NCBI GenBank assembly: GCA_025642065.1 | Contig: JAODUP010000103.1 | Location: forward strand, 248,001 to 312,000 | Length of the DNA: 64,000 bases | Source: Paralvinella palmiformis | Taxonomy: Eukaryota > Annelida > Polychaeta > Terebellida > Alvinellidae | Reading direction: 5' to 3' | In this document: positions 48,290-60,500 of the stretch, piece by piece | Position numbering within the stretch: the first letter of the stretch is position 1 | Layout: the number at the start of each line of letters is the position of its first letter | The notes under the pieces: model-generated | What the model saw: only the letters and a program-made list of their open reading frames with translations | Told to the model about the DNA's origin: nothing | The model's database searches: none | Made by a program: the position numbers and the translations under genes

Positions 48290-48395
48290 TTTACGTCGTT
48301 TAGCTACCTCAAATGAGGGAGATGCATATGGTCTGTAATTTACTGGTTCAGCACGGAGACTAACTCTAAATAAATTTAGAATTTACAATAGATGG
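48290..48395 (-). mobile_element. SINE tail fragment shared with the 15.9-16.0 kb repeat
   Basis: The readings ctcaaatgagggagatgcat, ggtctgtaatttactggttc and ggagactaactctaaataaa are the reverse complement of the end of the decayed SINE near 15960-16045. It abuts a full SINE family 1 copy. Confidence 0.6.
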
Positions 48396-48407
48396 CATAT
48401 TCGGAGG

Positions 48408-48580
48408 ATGTTTTACGGCCACTTTTGTGCACATGGTAGGCTAAATGGGCTGAGCGACCTTCAAAGGTAATGAGACGAAGTCAAAGACGAAACAACTTTC
48501 AAATATGCCCACGCCGAGATTCGAACACGGGTGGTAGTCATATGTGGTCCAACACACTACCGCTAGACCACGGATGCGCC
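48408..48580 (-). mobile_element. SINE family 1, full-length
   Basis: Reverse complement of the family consensus from gatgttttacggccactttt to the tRNA-like head (acactaccgctagaccacgg, atgcgcc), with an intact B-box (gattcgaacacgggtg). Closely similar to the 13-kb copy. Confidence 0.9.
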
Positions 48581-49199
48581 GCCAGATTGGATGAAAAGGT
48601 CCCAAACAGTCATATGATATGGTACTTAACGAAGACGCATTTATAAAAGACCGAAGACAATTATTAAGTTTTATTGTTGTAGTAAATTTAATCTAGAACA
48701 TTTATTTACGATTTCATATTTCGGACCTTTTTGATGAGGGTGTTGACGAATCATTGGGTTTATGAAAAGTTGATTAACGGCGTTATAAAAGAACACACAT
48801 TTTACAAATGGTCTGATAGATGTGCTAATACATTATTATAAAATATATAATTATGCAGGTGATATCACCATATTACATTTGACATGTTAACTTAACTGAA
48901 GTGTCAATTATTTACAAGCAAATCATGTCAGGCTTCAGCTAGGTTGTTACATTTACTGGACAGACGATGGAAGTGAACATTAGTCATCATTGAAATTAAA
49001 TCAGAAACACGTATGTAGCTCTTGAGAGTTCGTGTAGCCAATGTTTTCCTAATTTATGGCAAAAACTGGCTTTAGGCTAAATGTCTTAGCTATAATGGCT
49101 AATAATCTTGATTTTAATGGAAAATTGACGTTATTTAACTCATTTGTTTCATCTCATTTTATGCATCGTCCCATTGTATAGCGTCTCTGTGTCATATGT

Positions 49200-49360
49200 G
49201 TTGAGCCAATGTTTGATTGACCGATTGGTTTGTCGCCGTTGGACCGACGTCGGACCCCCGACAAAATGACGTCGGCTCGACGGCTGATGTCGCCGGTAGA
49301 CCGACGGAGTCATAGACGTCGGACCGTCGGAGGTCCGACAGCGATGTGCTATCTCGGTAA
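49200..49360. repeat. GC-rich block with repeated CGACGTCGG-type motifs
   Basis: Variants of gaccgacgtcggac recur several times in both orientations (ccgttggaccgacgtcggac, atgacgtcggctcgacggct, tagaccgacggagtc, agacgtcggaccgtcggagg). CpG is dense in an otherwise AT-rich stretch. It is probably the subterminal repeat block of a DNA transposon; the type was not determined. Confidence 0.6.
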
Positions 49361-49618
49361 CAGACGTGAAAAAATTTCTATATTATTATTTTTCAAACTA
49401 TAGTTCTAAATACAGACGTCTTTTATCACATTCACCAAATCTTCTTTAATTAGTTACACGGATATGGCACAAAATCCAGACAAAATGTTGCCATATTTGA
49501 TTCCAAAATACTAGTCCTTTCGTAAAACTTTAATCGATTCATGGCGTGAAGGATTAATTGTAAGGTTGGAAATATAAGAATTGAAATAAGAATACCTAGC
49601 GGATCCGTGGGTTCCCGC

Positions 49619-49621
<3 letters not shown>

Positions 49622-49687
<66 letters not shown>
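49622..49687. repeat. (TA)n microsatellite, about 33 units
   Basis: The longest TA tract in the window; it directly abuts the left end of the Tc1/mariner element. Confidence 0.93.
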
Positions 49688-49690
<3 letters not shown>

Positions 49691-51000
49691 GTGGAAAAAG
49701 GTTTTTGAACACGGGCTAGAATTTTTGTTTCTTCCGAATAATGCCCATATTCCAGAATGTGTGCTTAACAAATCAACCTGTATTGTTGTAGAAAACAATT
49801 TTAATGAGTTGTTTACATAAGATATATAAATCATAATATTGTAAAGAAATAATAAATTAAAAAAGTGAAATCATGTCATTTTTTGGAGAGAAGACATATT
49901 GAATGAAGACGAATATGGCTATGAGACACCATTTGTTGAAGCTTCAGGTTATCAATAAAGGGAATAATTTAAAAGGAATTTTAGTATTATACATACAAAT
50001 GGCGAGGACGAGGAACACGCCGTACTCAACCCGTATTAAGATGCAGGTGGTTCATGAAGGGGGATACAGCTATCGTCAGAAGAAAAAAAACATTGGTAGC
50101 GGATAAACAAAGAAGAGCGAGACGTCTGTGAGGTGAAGAACGCCACCAGTGGACACAAACACACTGGGCAAAGATTATATGGTCAGATCAGTCCAGCTTC
50201 GAGCTATATCCAACCCGAGCAAATGTCAGAGTCCGAAGGATACGTGGGGAAGAATATGTACCTGCTTGGACTGCTGCAACTGTGAAACATGGAAGAGGAA
50301 GCATAATGGTTTGGGGATGCATAAGTGCCGGAGGCTTTGGACAGCTAACCGTTCGTGAGGGAATGATGAATTCATCCAAGTGTTGTCAGACGTGCTGAGC
50401 ATTGGATCTCCCAACAGGACGGACAATGCTCCATGTCACACTGCCAGAGCTAGCAAGACTAGGATGAACGAGTATGGAGTCCAGCTTCTGGATTAGCCTG
50501 CACAATCTCCAGACAATAGAAATTCTGTGGCGCATCATCAAGGCAGCAGTTTCTGAACGTAAACCAAGAAATATGCAAGAGTTCAGGAGGTTTGTGGTCG
50601 ACGAATGGAATAATATCACGCCAGAACAGTGCCAAAAATAACCCATGCATTGGTGCTTGCACGTGACTTAGTAACCAAACATTGACTTATGAAATATCCT
50701 AATAATGTATTATTTAATTCATATTCATTGTGATTTACCATCCATGGTGATTATTTTTCATGTTTGTTAAGTCTGTATACATGTTTCTTACGCTAATGTT
50801 ACTTCTCTTATTGCGCTACATTTATTAAATATTCCATATTCCTGTCAAATTAATGTACAAATAGCCTAAAACACATTGATGTATTTCTTAAAGCTATCTT
50901 CTAATTTTTTTGCTATTCACAAATAAACAGCCTTATTAAACAAAGATGATTGAAAAATAGAGAAATTTACTAGGTGTTCAAAAACTTTTTTCCACCACTA
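49686..51000 (+). mobile_element. Tc1/mariner-superfamily element with inactive transposase
   Basis: Terminal inverted repeats of about 27 bp: left tagtggtggaaaaaggtttt (from 49686) and right the complement ending ccaccacta (50974-51000), with one mismatch and TA at both outer ends. The interior carries transposase pieces on the plus strand: WAKIIWSDQSSFELYPTRAN and GRGSIMVWGCISAGGFGQL, matching the DDE domain of Tc1-like transposases ('..DE..F.L...' and '..VW(G)C.S..G.G.L'), followed by PRNMQEFRRFVVDEWNNITPE, the usual C-terminal tail. Stops and frameshifts break it, and the expected third catalytic-residue region (SPDLNPIE-like) reads as a degraded SPDNRN, so it cannot move itself. Confidence 0.92.
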
Positions 51001-51011
51001 TATACATGTAT

Positions 51012-53335
51012 CAGGATTGGGGTAATCGTAATCGGTAATCGTTTGTAATCGATTACATGATCTCAGATAATCGTAATCGCCATTTCCAGATGCAATGTAA
51101 TCGTAATAGTAATCGATTACATTGTAAATGTAATTGTAATCAGCGATTACTTTCACTATTACACAAGATTATTTACCATTCTATATCGAGTCAGAGATAT
51201 GGTTTGGTGTGTAAGGCAAAAGTTAACACTCGAACTGATTTACCCATTGACGGACTGCTGTTATATTTATATACATGATGATTAGACACATGCATTGACT
51301 ACTGTAACAGATAACTCAAAATCATCTATCACATCCAACACCAGTAAATCTGTATCAAGAGATTGGCCTGTTTACATGGTATCTCATCATCATAGAACTT
51401 CAAGGACTGAAACAGAACAATATCTTGTAAAATAATGACTTGAATCAAGTGCATACACAATGTGTAAACACATGTTTTCCCTTTTTGCTAGTTGGTTAAA
51501 GAATTTGATTTGATATGCATTTAAGTTATGAATATCGAGAAGTATACCAATTAAAGCTCATGAGCTGAACTTTCAGGTACTAATTCAGGTGCTGGTATTC
51601 CTTTTTTGGTATTAAGATATGAAATGGGCTGACAAAATTTCATGGGTTTAATGCCTTGTTTCTTAATTAATTAATTTTATAATACCAATTTTCACCATTA
51701 ATATTTATAAATATTAATTACAATCACAGCTGGCCCTGTCTCCTGTATAGATCTCCTATCTGTTAATATCTTCCTCTTTGATTTCAGTGGATGCATGCGG
51801 TGGATTTGGTACATCAAAAATAGTTGGAATAGCATTCTAGATAAGTTTGTCTCCTGTCTGGTTCATGAATTCCGTTTCAGTGAAGTGTATATCAAACACT
51901 CTACAATTAGTATTCAAGTAATTTAAATCTTTCCTCATCATATATCTTCCCAACAACAATTAATAACCCATCTTTTACTTCTGTCAAGAGAAAAAAATAA
52001 CAAAATGAATATGTTTCTACCACTAGTTGAGGTATTTAATAATTAATTTAATAACATTTAAATTATAAATAGAAGTCCATATATATCAATAAGTACCAAT
52101 TGCTTACGTTTAAAAATAAATATGGATGCAGGTGATCATGTAAATACTCAGCTACTTATAATTACTGTAATTAGGGAAATACTATCTGATTATAGTAATG
52201 TAATTTTAGAAGTCCAATTATATTATTAACAATAACAAAGTACAATATATCTCACGCCCATAACATCTTCAATGGCTCCAGTACATGTAACTGTAAGCTT
52301 ATGTATATCTTGCATACTCATTTTGTGATTAATAGGTTTGATACTGTTCGATAAAATTTAATAAGATTTAGTCTGAAACAAATATAGATCTAGATAGATC
52401 TTGCTTGGGCCTACTGCTTGGGTCACGTCAAGTAGGGGCGTGTCTACTTCAAATTGTTATCCTTTATTTTTTTTAAGCCAGATCATATCAAATTTTTACA
52501 CTAGCTTTCATTTTCTTTCGGGGATGTCTTTATTTGTGCATACTTTTCCTGTTACTGCAGCCGAAAGCGGCGCAGAATGAAACAGTGCCATTAAGCGCCA
52601 TGTTAACGAAGGGAGCCGTCCGTGACAATCTACCTCCGGTCGCTAGGGCCCTGGTGCTCCATGAATTCAAAATGGCGTCCCATGTTAAAACGCGAAGTAA
52701 CACGTCTTGTTATAAATAGTCTTTGACTTAGCCCCCGGTGATAAACGTGGGTATTGGACAGAGATCAGAGGTCGAATTGCGGAGGTGGGAGGTGTCGCGT
52801 TATAGAAGAAAAATTTAACTTAAAGCATAGCAATAATGGAAAACTGTGAAAAGTGGTCCATTTACAGAGGTAGTCAAGTTACAGAGGGGTCGGAGTTGGG
52901 GCTTTCACTATATTCTAATTATCTCATTTATTAAATAGACCTTATCTGGCTATAGTCACGCCAAACATGATGCATTTCGTTACTAAATACATATTCAAAG
53001 AATTCCATTGATATTGTTTGCACTAATCTCAGTTTGCACTAATCTCAATTATATCTATAAATGTATTACTTGCTGGATTGGACAAATTAACGTCGTACAA
53101 TGGCATCAAAGTCTTTTGTACATTTTCATTTCAAGAACATACCTGAAAATGCGTCTGATTCTTACAAAGTAACATGTTAACAATGTAGCATTTTTATATC
53201 TATTATACATGTAACCGAGTGAATATTGACGAAGAATCACATCATGATTACTTTACAATGTAATCGAAATCGTAATCGGTTACATCCAGAATGAATGTAA
53301 TTGTAATCGTAATCATGGTATTCTCAAGTAATTAG
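51012..53335. mobile_element. hAT-like element A (terminus caggattggggtaatcg)
   Basis: Starts 12 bp after the Tc1 element. The terminus and the subterminal run of taatcgtaatcgattac motifs match element B (54777-55880). The right part (about 52730-53330: gaagaaaaatttaacttaaa, agtggtccatttacagaggt, cgttactaaatacatattca) also follows B. About 1.1 kb of interior (51280-52430) is absent from B. No transposase was recognised. The right terminus has decayed and the boundary is approximate. Confidence 0.65.
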
Positions 53336-53481
53336 TTAATAGTTAATCGATCGGTATAATCAGGTAATATGTATATTACCGGAAATATTCAGGTAATACG
53401 TCTATTGCTAACTGATATTTAATATAGATTACCTGGTAATATACAGATCAACTGTAACACACACACACATACATATATATT

Positions 53482-53533
53482 AGGCTGTGCTAAACAAGCG
53501 ACAGCTTGGGGATACTCCCCGAACTACAAGCAA

Positions 53534-53573
<40 letters not shown>
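53482..53573. repeat. 50-bp dispersed repeat plus (TA)n
   Basis: 53482-53531 is the reverse complement of 57162-57211 with three mismatches over 50 bases (gcttgtagtttggggagtat..., ending tagcacagcct). A (TA)n tract follows at 53536-53573. A partial third copy lies at 41941-41986. Confidence 0.8.
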
Positions 53574-53576
<3 letters not shown>

Positions 53577-54463
53577 TAACGTCCCCATGACTCGATTCGA
53601 ATTCAACGCTTGATGGCAGCACCATCTGTCGCACCTGCATTTTAACCCAGTTACATGTATTTGTCCTTGACCCATCACAACCACCGTAGCTAATAACTGA
53701 CTCATTAACTGGGTTTATAGAGCAGCTTTGCAGGTAAGGCTGAGTGTTTTTATCTTATCAGTTAATCGTTTGACCAAACTCCATCAAGATAAATTATATA
53801 CATTATTTTGTCATATTAAACCTTAGAGTATCCACCTCTGCTGATGTCTCTGCCCAACTCGGCGGGATTTTGTTTTCGTTTTACCTGTTTCAATATTTCA
53901 GTAATAACTCTCTTAACTGATAAAATACTAGCTACCTTAAGTCTATTGATTTTCCATTTACTGTTTCATTATCAACCAAATACAAAGAAAACCGGATTAC
54001 ATTTTCATGAAGTGCATGTTTCATCTCGCCTCAGAAAATATTTATTTAATAAATTAATTAAATGTAGCCATGCCAAAACTTGTACTTCTAACTACTACTA
54101 GTAACAGTATTAGTATATATACCCGTATTGTTAACTAGTATTATATTTAGTATGTTACAAATTATATGCCTAAAGTAATATCTCACTAATTCAATTTGGT
54201 TGTATTCAGTATTGCAACTATTCATTTGCTAAAAACTGAACGAACAATAACTGGTGACTCAGATTTCCTGTTGATAAATTTGTTGCAGTTCCTATTTATT
54301 TGATAACATGCATGAAACATCTGGTAAATTTAATTCATTGTTGAATACTTTTGCCAATCACAAAGGGCAGGTATCATTCTGCCTTCAAAGATCATTGGTG
54401 GAGGTGAAACATTGCAGTATTGTATCTCCTTCTGTCACAGTCTTCCAATATATTATACTGAGC

Positions 54464-54600
54464 AATCCTATAGCATAGGACCAATGGTTAGAGTAAATCC
54501 TATAGCATAGGACCAATGGTTAGAGCACATCCTATAGCATAGGACCAATGGCTAGATCAGATTCTATAGCATCTATAAGACCAATGCATGGTTGGAGTGC
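54464..54600 (+). repeat. Tandem array of a 32-33-bp SINE-head unit, about four copies
   Basis: The unit aatcctatagcataggacca then atggttagagta repeats at 54464, 54496, 54529 and, more diverged, 54561. The last unit runs into a tRNA-like segment (ggttggagtgctgcactgca ... gttttggttcatat). The array therefore looks like amplification of the A-box end of a SINE. Confidence 0.75.
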
Positions 54601-54776
54601 TGCACTGCAAAATTCTAGGTTTTGGTTCATATTTCTGCAATGACTCTGGGTGCTCCTTTAGCACAGTTGTTAGATTATTGCACTGTTTATAAATTATTAA
54701 CCAAATTTCATGACTAAGTTGATGAGGCTTTTGAATTGAAATAATGTAGGGCACAATCAGTTTTCTGCATCATTCG

Positions 54777-55880
54777 CAGGGTTAGGGTAATCGATTACAT
54801 GATCTCCAGTAATCGTAATCGCCATTTCCAGATACGATGTAATCTATTGTAACCATAATCAGCGATTACTTTCACGATTACACAAGATGTTTGATTATTT
54901 ACCATATTATATCATGCCAGAGATATTGTTTGGTATGTAAGGCAATATTTATACATGTGATGATTTATTTATTTGAACATGAAAGGAAAATGTGTTGAAA
55001 CACTGTTTTTGATGTTGCCGCTGTTATAAGTCAGATAAAGAGGTATTTCAGATTAACTCGTGTTGTTTTCACGTGGTTGAGCTCGAGCTAGTCACACAGT
55101 CAGCAATTGTGCATGGCTTCTTTCCGATACCATCGTTTTAACTGCCGCTGCAAATGATCCTGATTGGCCAGCAGTCGGATGACAAGCAGCCAGTTAAATT
55201 AATGCATACGATAGTGAATATAACCAAGGGTATAACTAGACCTCCGATCAACAAATGTGGGCATTCGGCAGAAATCAAAGTATAGAGTTGGGAGGTGGCC
55301 GAGTTATAGAAGAAAAATATAATTTAAAGCATGGCAATAATTTAAGACTGAAAAAGTGGTCCACCTACAGAGGGGTCTGAGTTGGGGTTTGACTGTATTC
55401 TGATTATCCTATTTATTATATAGACCTTACCTGACTATAGTCACGCCACACAAAATCCATTTCGTTACTAAATATATATTCAAACAATTCCATTGATATT
55501 GTTTGCTCTAATCTCAGTTATCTCTATAAATACCTATGTATTCATGGCAAATACACTACTATGGTGAATATTTAAAAAACAAAACGTCATACAATGGCAT
55601 CAAAGTTTCTTGTGCATTTTCATTTCATGAACATAGCATAAAATGTGTCTGGTTCTTACAAAGCAACATGTAAACACTGTAGCATATTTATATCAGTATT
55701 ATACAAGTAACTGAGTAAATATTGATGAAGAATCGCATTCATGTTTGTGTTATATACATTGTAATCATGATTACAATGTAATCATAATCGAATCATCGAT
55801 TACAGTCAGAGTGAATGTAATCGTGATATTCTCAAGTATTCATAATAGCTTACCTTGGTCCTGTAATTGCCCCAACCCTA
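54777..55880. mobile_element. hAT-like non-autonomous element B
   Basis: The left end cagggttagggtaatcgatt and right end (gtaattgccccaaccctaac) form a short inverted repeat. The flanking 8 bp (atcattcg / accatttg) agree at 6 of 8 positions, both differences being C/T, which fits an aged 8-bp hAT target duplication. The subterminal regions are rich in taatcgtaatcgattac. The interior of about 1.1 kb has no ORF and is shared with element A. Confidence 0.72.
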
Positions 55881-56198
55881 ACCATTTGTGCATTAAAATC
55901 ACCCACAATTGAAGAAAAAAATATGAAATATAAAAGCATGTATACATCATACATTGGTGTTTCTTATGTCTATTTATGTCCGTAATAATTTCTAAGATAA
56001 TATTCAAACTTTGACTGATTTATCTGTTAATGTTATGGAAACAGTTTATTCATTGATAAAAGCATACATGTTCATCTTTTACAGCTTTGTGGATATCTGT
56101 GTGGGTTGATGGAAGTGAATTGTCTTATAAATTTCCATGATGTTTTATACGTTTATTTGCAGGCCATCAATATATAAACATTAGGGGGTGACATCATA

Positions 56199-57537
56199 AT
56201 GTTTGTGCTGGTTGTTGTCTTAGTACATCTATCATTATCAGCAGCACAAGTTGGTCTCTACAGTACGTATCATTGATTTATTTGGGCTATTTCTAATTAA
56301 ATGAATGTATCTCTTAACATGGTCAATATACAACTAAAGTAATGTATTGTCTGTGTGTGGATAACGTACTTACTTTCTGGCAACTGATTATTTGTACTCT
56401 GTCTTTCATCTAGCGTACTTAATTCTATAAATAAATAAATACTGAACTTGACTCATTGACAGAAATTAATTAAAGTAATTTCCCCCCTAATAGCAATACT
56501 GTTTTGTATAGAGATGATCAGACTCTGTTTCCTTTACACTGTACCAGTTTGAAAACTGTTGTAACTACCAGTTCTACAATACAACCAAAAAAAAAATTAA
56601 ACGTATTACTTCTATGTATGACCTTGTAAGTTAATGTGTGGGTCTTCAACACAGTGATTCTGTTAATTTTATTTGATAATAATTATAATGCCCCCATGAC
56701 ATTATTTATCTTCTAACATACAGCACCGTATATTTTAGTTTTTGTGATTTTTTACTATTGTGTTTTTCTCATATTTACAGAATGTCCTTCACCTTGGTTT
56801 GGACATATAGACAAATGTTACAGATTTGGCTTTGTGCCGGCAACTTTGGAAAAAGCTCGAACATATTGTACTGTAAGTAGATATGGCAATTTTCACTCAC
56901 ACTGACCAAATGGAATGAACCCCCACATAATATAATTGGGTTTCCTACACTTATTGGGGCACATAATTATTTCTTAAATATATCCAAAATGTGACTGATT
57001 TATTTTTTACTGTTATGGACACAATTCATTCTTTGGAAGAAAAAAACATATTTGTGTATTCTCTATCTCTCTGTGTGTATATTGATTTATATTTTAGCAC
57101 ATTTAACATATTGAGATACTTAAATTGCATGTATTTAGATAAAATCAACTTATCAATGTTTGCTTGTAGTTTGGGGAGTATCCCCAGGCTGTCACTTGTT
57201 TAGCACAGCCTCTATGACGTCAATGTTCATATCAGTTGCACTTTTATGTCAGGATGATGTCAATAAAAACATTAACATTATTCAGCATTTTTATTAAATT
57301 TGAGGCATGCCTTTCTCTGATATAGACATAAATAATGAGTAATGTACTTTATGGTTTGTTTTAAGGTGATATTTGAAATTCATGAAGTAGGTTCTGAGTA
57401 AACATTTTGTAACATATTATTTAGGCCATAAATTTTGAGTGCGTCATGATGTTCCAGTGTTTGACTTTGTTAGAAGGAAAATTGATTAATCAATCCTACT
57501 GTAGGGACGTTGATGAACTAAATGTGATTGTCAAATT

Positions 57538-57592
<55 letters not shown>

Positions 57593-60500
57593 TAGCAGTG
57601 AGATAATTATGAACTTTGAGTAAATATTTCATGAAGTTATATGCATATATTGATTTATGACATGTGATTGGGGTATGCCATATATTATTCAGTTAAGGAT
57701 TTGGATTACCCATGCTGGTCATATATGTTCCATACGGGTGAGCAGAATAATTAAATCGCAGCATCCTGTTTTATTTTTGAAACTGTCTAAACTATTTATT
57801 ATTATGGAAATTTCTCTGCTGAGAGTATATAGTGTTGCTAAATTTTTAAGCTGTGTGTTACTATACCAGACAAACAATGGAATACTAGTTTGATGTGATA
57901 AAATACATAGAAGATGACCCCAGCCCAATTTTCCAATTAAATAATCATTTTTATTTCTAATTCTAAGGCTGCATTATAAAGAATATTATGAAGAGTTTTC
58001 TCATTGCATGAAATTGGGTGGAAGAATCCAATCAGTGGTTATGGGTTTGTTAGTCGAATCATTTAATGCAGTCAGTAATTCCTGATAAATGACTGATCTA
58101 TAAAGTTATATAATATACCTGTTTCTCTTACAGGGAGATGGTGCTACATTGGTCAGTATTAACACCAGAGAGGAGCATGACTTTATAGCCAACTGGCTGA
58201 CTGATAACAGCCCAAACAGGTGACATTTATAGCCAGACATAGGTTCAATTCCTAACTGCCTATTTAAAAACAAAACCTGGAATTGTAATTAATAAATTTG
58301 GAATTGAAGTTTGCTACAAAACAAATCCACAAATTAATTTATTAATTCATAAATATTTCTTCCATGACAATCCTACTTGGAATATAAACTACTTGGAGTA
58401 GGTGTTCAGAGTACCCACTTTTAATACCTACTCCAGTCAGTGATTGGAGTAGGTAAAAACGTGGAATTTGAATTGATAAATTTGAACAGACCAAATGGTA
58501 TTTACCCCATGTCTGTTTATAACTCATTGATTCACATTATTGAAACATATGTTCATTTTATTTACATGTATTCTTATCGGTGTTCATAGAAAATTTTTGT
58601 GTTTTTTAGTAATTTGTATTCTGTCTTAAGATTTTTGATTGTGCATTAGATTAAGGTTTTTGACAGCCAAAGCAAATCTATCTTTTTCTTGACAGTTACT
58701 GACTTAAATGGTGACCTTATGATGCACTAATATGTGAATTTTGTGTGTGTCATGATGTACTGGTAAGCTATTTTATCAGCAGGAAATGAAGCGTGGATTA
58801 ATCAAATGAAGACTGGTGATCCTGTGGGTTGTTGATGAAACAAACATGATGTTAAATCACATGTGTATGTCTACTGGTTTTATAGCTAACCTTTGGCTTG
58901 GTCCATTTCAGCCTCAAGTGGTACACAAGTGGCTATAAGAAGATGACCAGTGCAAACAGACCAGAGGATCAAGAGATGTTGTTTTATTGGTTTGGTGATG
59001 GCACAGAGGTACAGGGAGCACAGCATTGGCTCACCCCTGATGAACGTTCAAAGCCTGGGGATCGCATCGTGTACGAGTTTGATGGCGCCAACTGGGGCTG
59101 GAGGCTGGTGAAAGATACGGATATGATTAGATCGTACATATGCGAGATCAGTAAACGAGAGACTTATAAAATACTCCAGGAAGAAAGAACCTTTGGTTAG
59201 CATTACTTGCCCATCTGAAAGTATATTACTGTTATTATTACTGAGGGATTTCAGTGAGTGTTTAATATCATTTTGCAAAGAAGTAGCATCATCAATTAGA
59301 GAAAAATGCTCTTCATGTGATGAGCGATGTTCACTTGTCCAAGTCATTTCCACATATTGTTATAATAATTCATTTGTAATCACCTCCCTTTGGTGATAGT
59401 TGTGTTTAAGATGGCAATCTTTGATTCACTAAAGTATTTACAGGTATAGACATTAAGGACTACCTGGGGCACGTGAAAGCTATTATCAGACAAGTGATTT
59501 TTTCATTGTCTTGTCTGACAGGACAGGGTGGGTGCTTCCGTGGTCTAGTGGTAGCGTGTTGGACCACAGATCACTACCACCCATGTTTGAATCTCGGTGT
59601 GGGCATATCTGAAAGTTGTTTCATCTTTGACTTCGCCTCATTACCTTTGGAGGTCACTCGGTCCATTTAGCCTACCACATGCACAAAAGTGGCCGTAAAA
59701 CATCAATCAGCATCATCATTATCATCATTACCAACAGGACAGGGTAATCTGTTTCTGGTGTAAAATCTTACCAATCAACTTCAACTTACAAAGCACTACA
59801 TCAAACATAATCCTCAGTAGTTACACATATACAGTATTATTTTCTTGTTTTCATCAACAATTAATCATTTGTGGACAAACTTATCTGCTCCTTATAGTTA
59901 GCTCATATATGGTAACACCAGAATTAGCCCTGTGTATGGAACTCACAAATTATATATATCTACATTGCTTGTATGCATTAAAATCCAGTTATGAATATTT
60001 AGGCTGGCAGGTAAATGTCACACAGCACCTGCACTACAGGGCAGATGACTTCAAAAGTTAACGTCTGCCTGTTGTATATATATTTTCTCTATAATACACC
60101 AACATACTACTTCTATGCCTTGGTTAGAGTGAGCATTGTAAACCTACAGAATAGGGTATGAATTTAATTAACTTATGTCTGTATGATATTTTCTAATGGA
60201 GACATTCCACTGTCATGTGTCACAAGCATGACCAGTGAAAGAACTAAATAAATTACACACCCACTTTCTGGAATTCAATCACTAGTAAAAGTCGGTTGAC
60301 ACTGAAGACAAGTATCTGCTGTTATTAATTTGGGAGGTGATAATGTTGGGAGAATAAAATAGAAAATTTATTTGAGAATAGTACCAAAGACAGAGAGTGC
60401 TTGTTGTCTGTGGCAGCTCCGAAAGGTTTTAAGGAAGGAAATTGTTAAGTAACCGGTAAAGAATTCTGTTCTCGTGTGTATCAAATCTTTCAGATTATGG

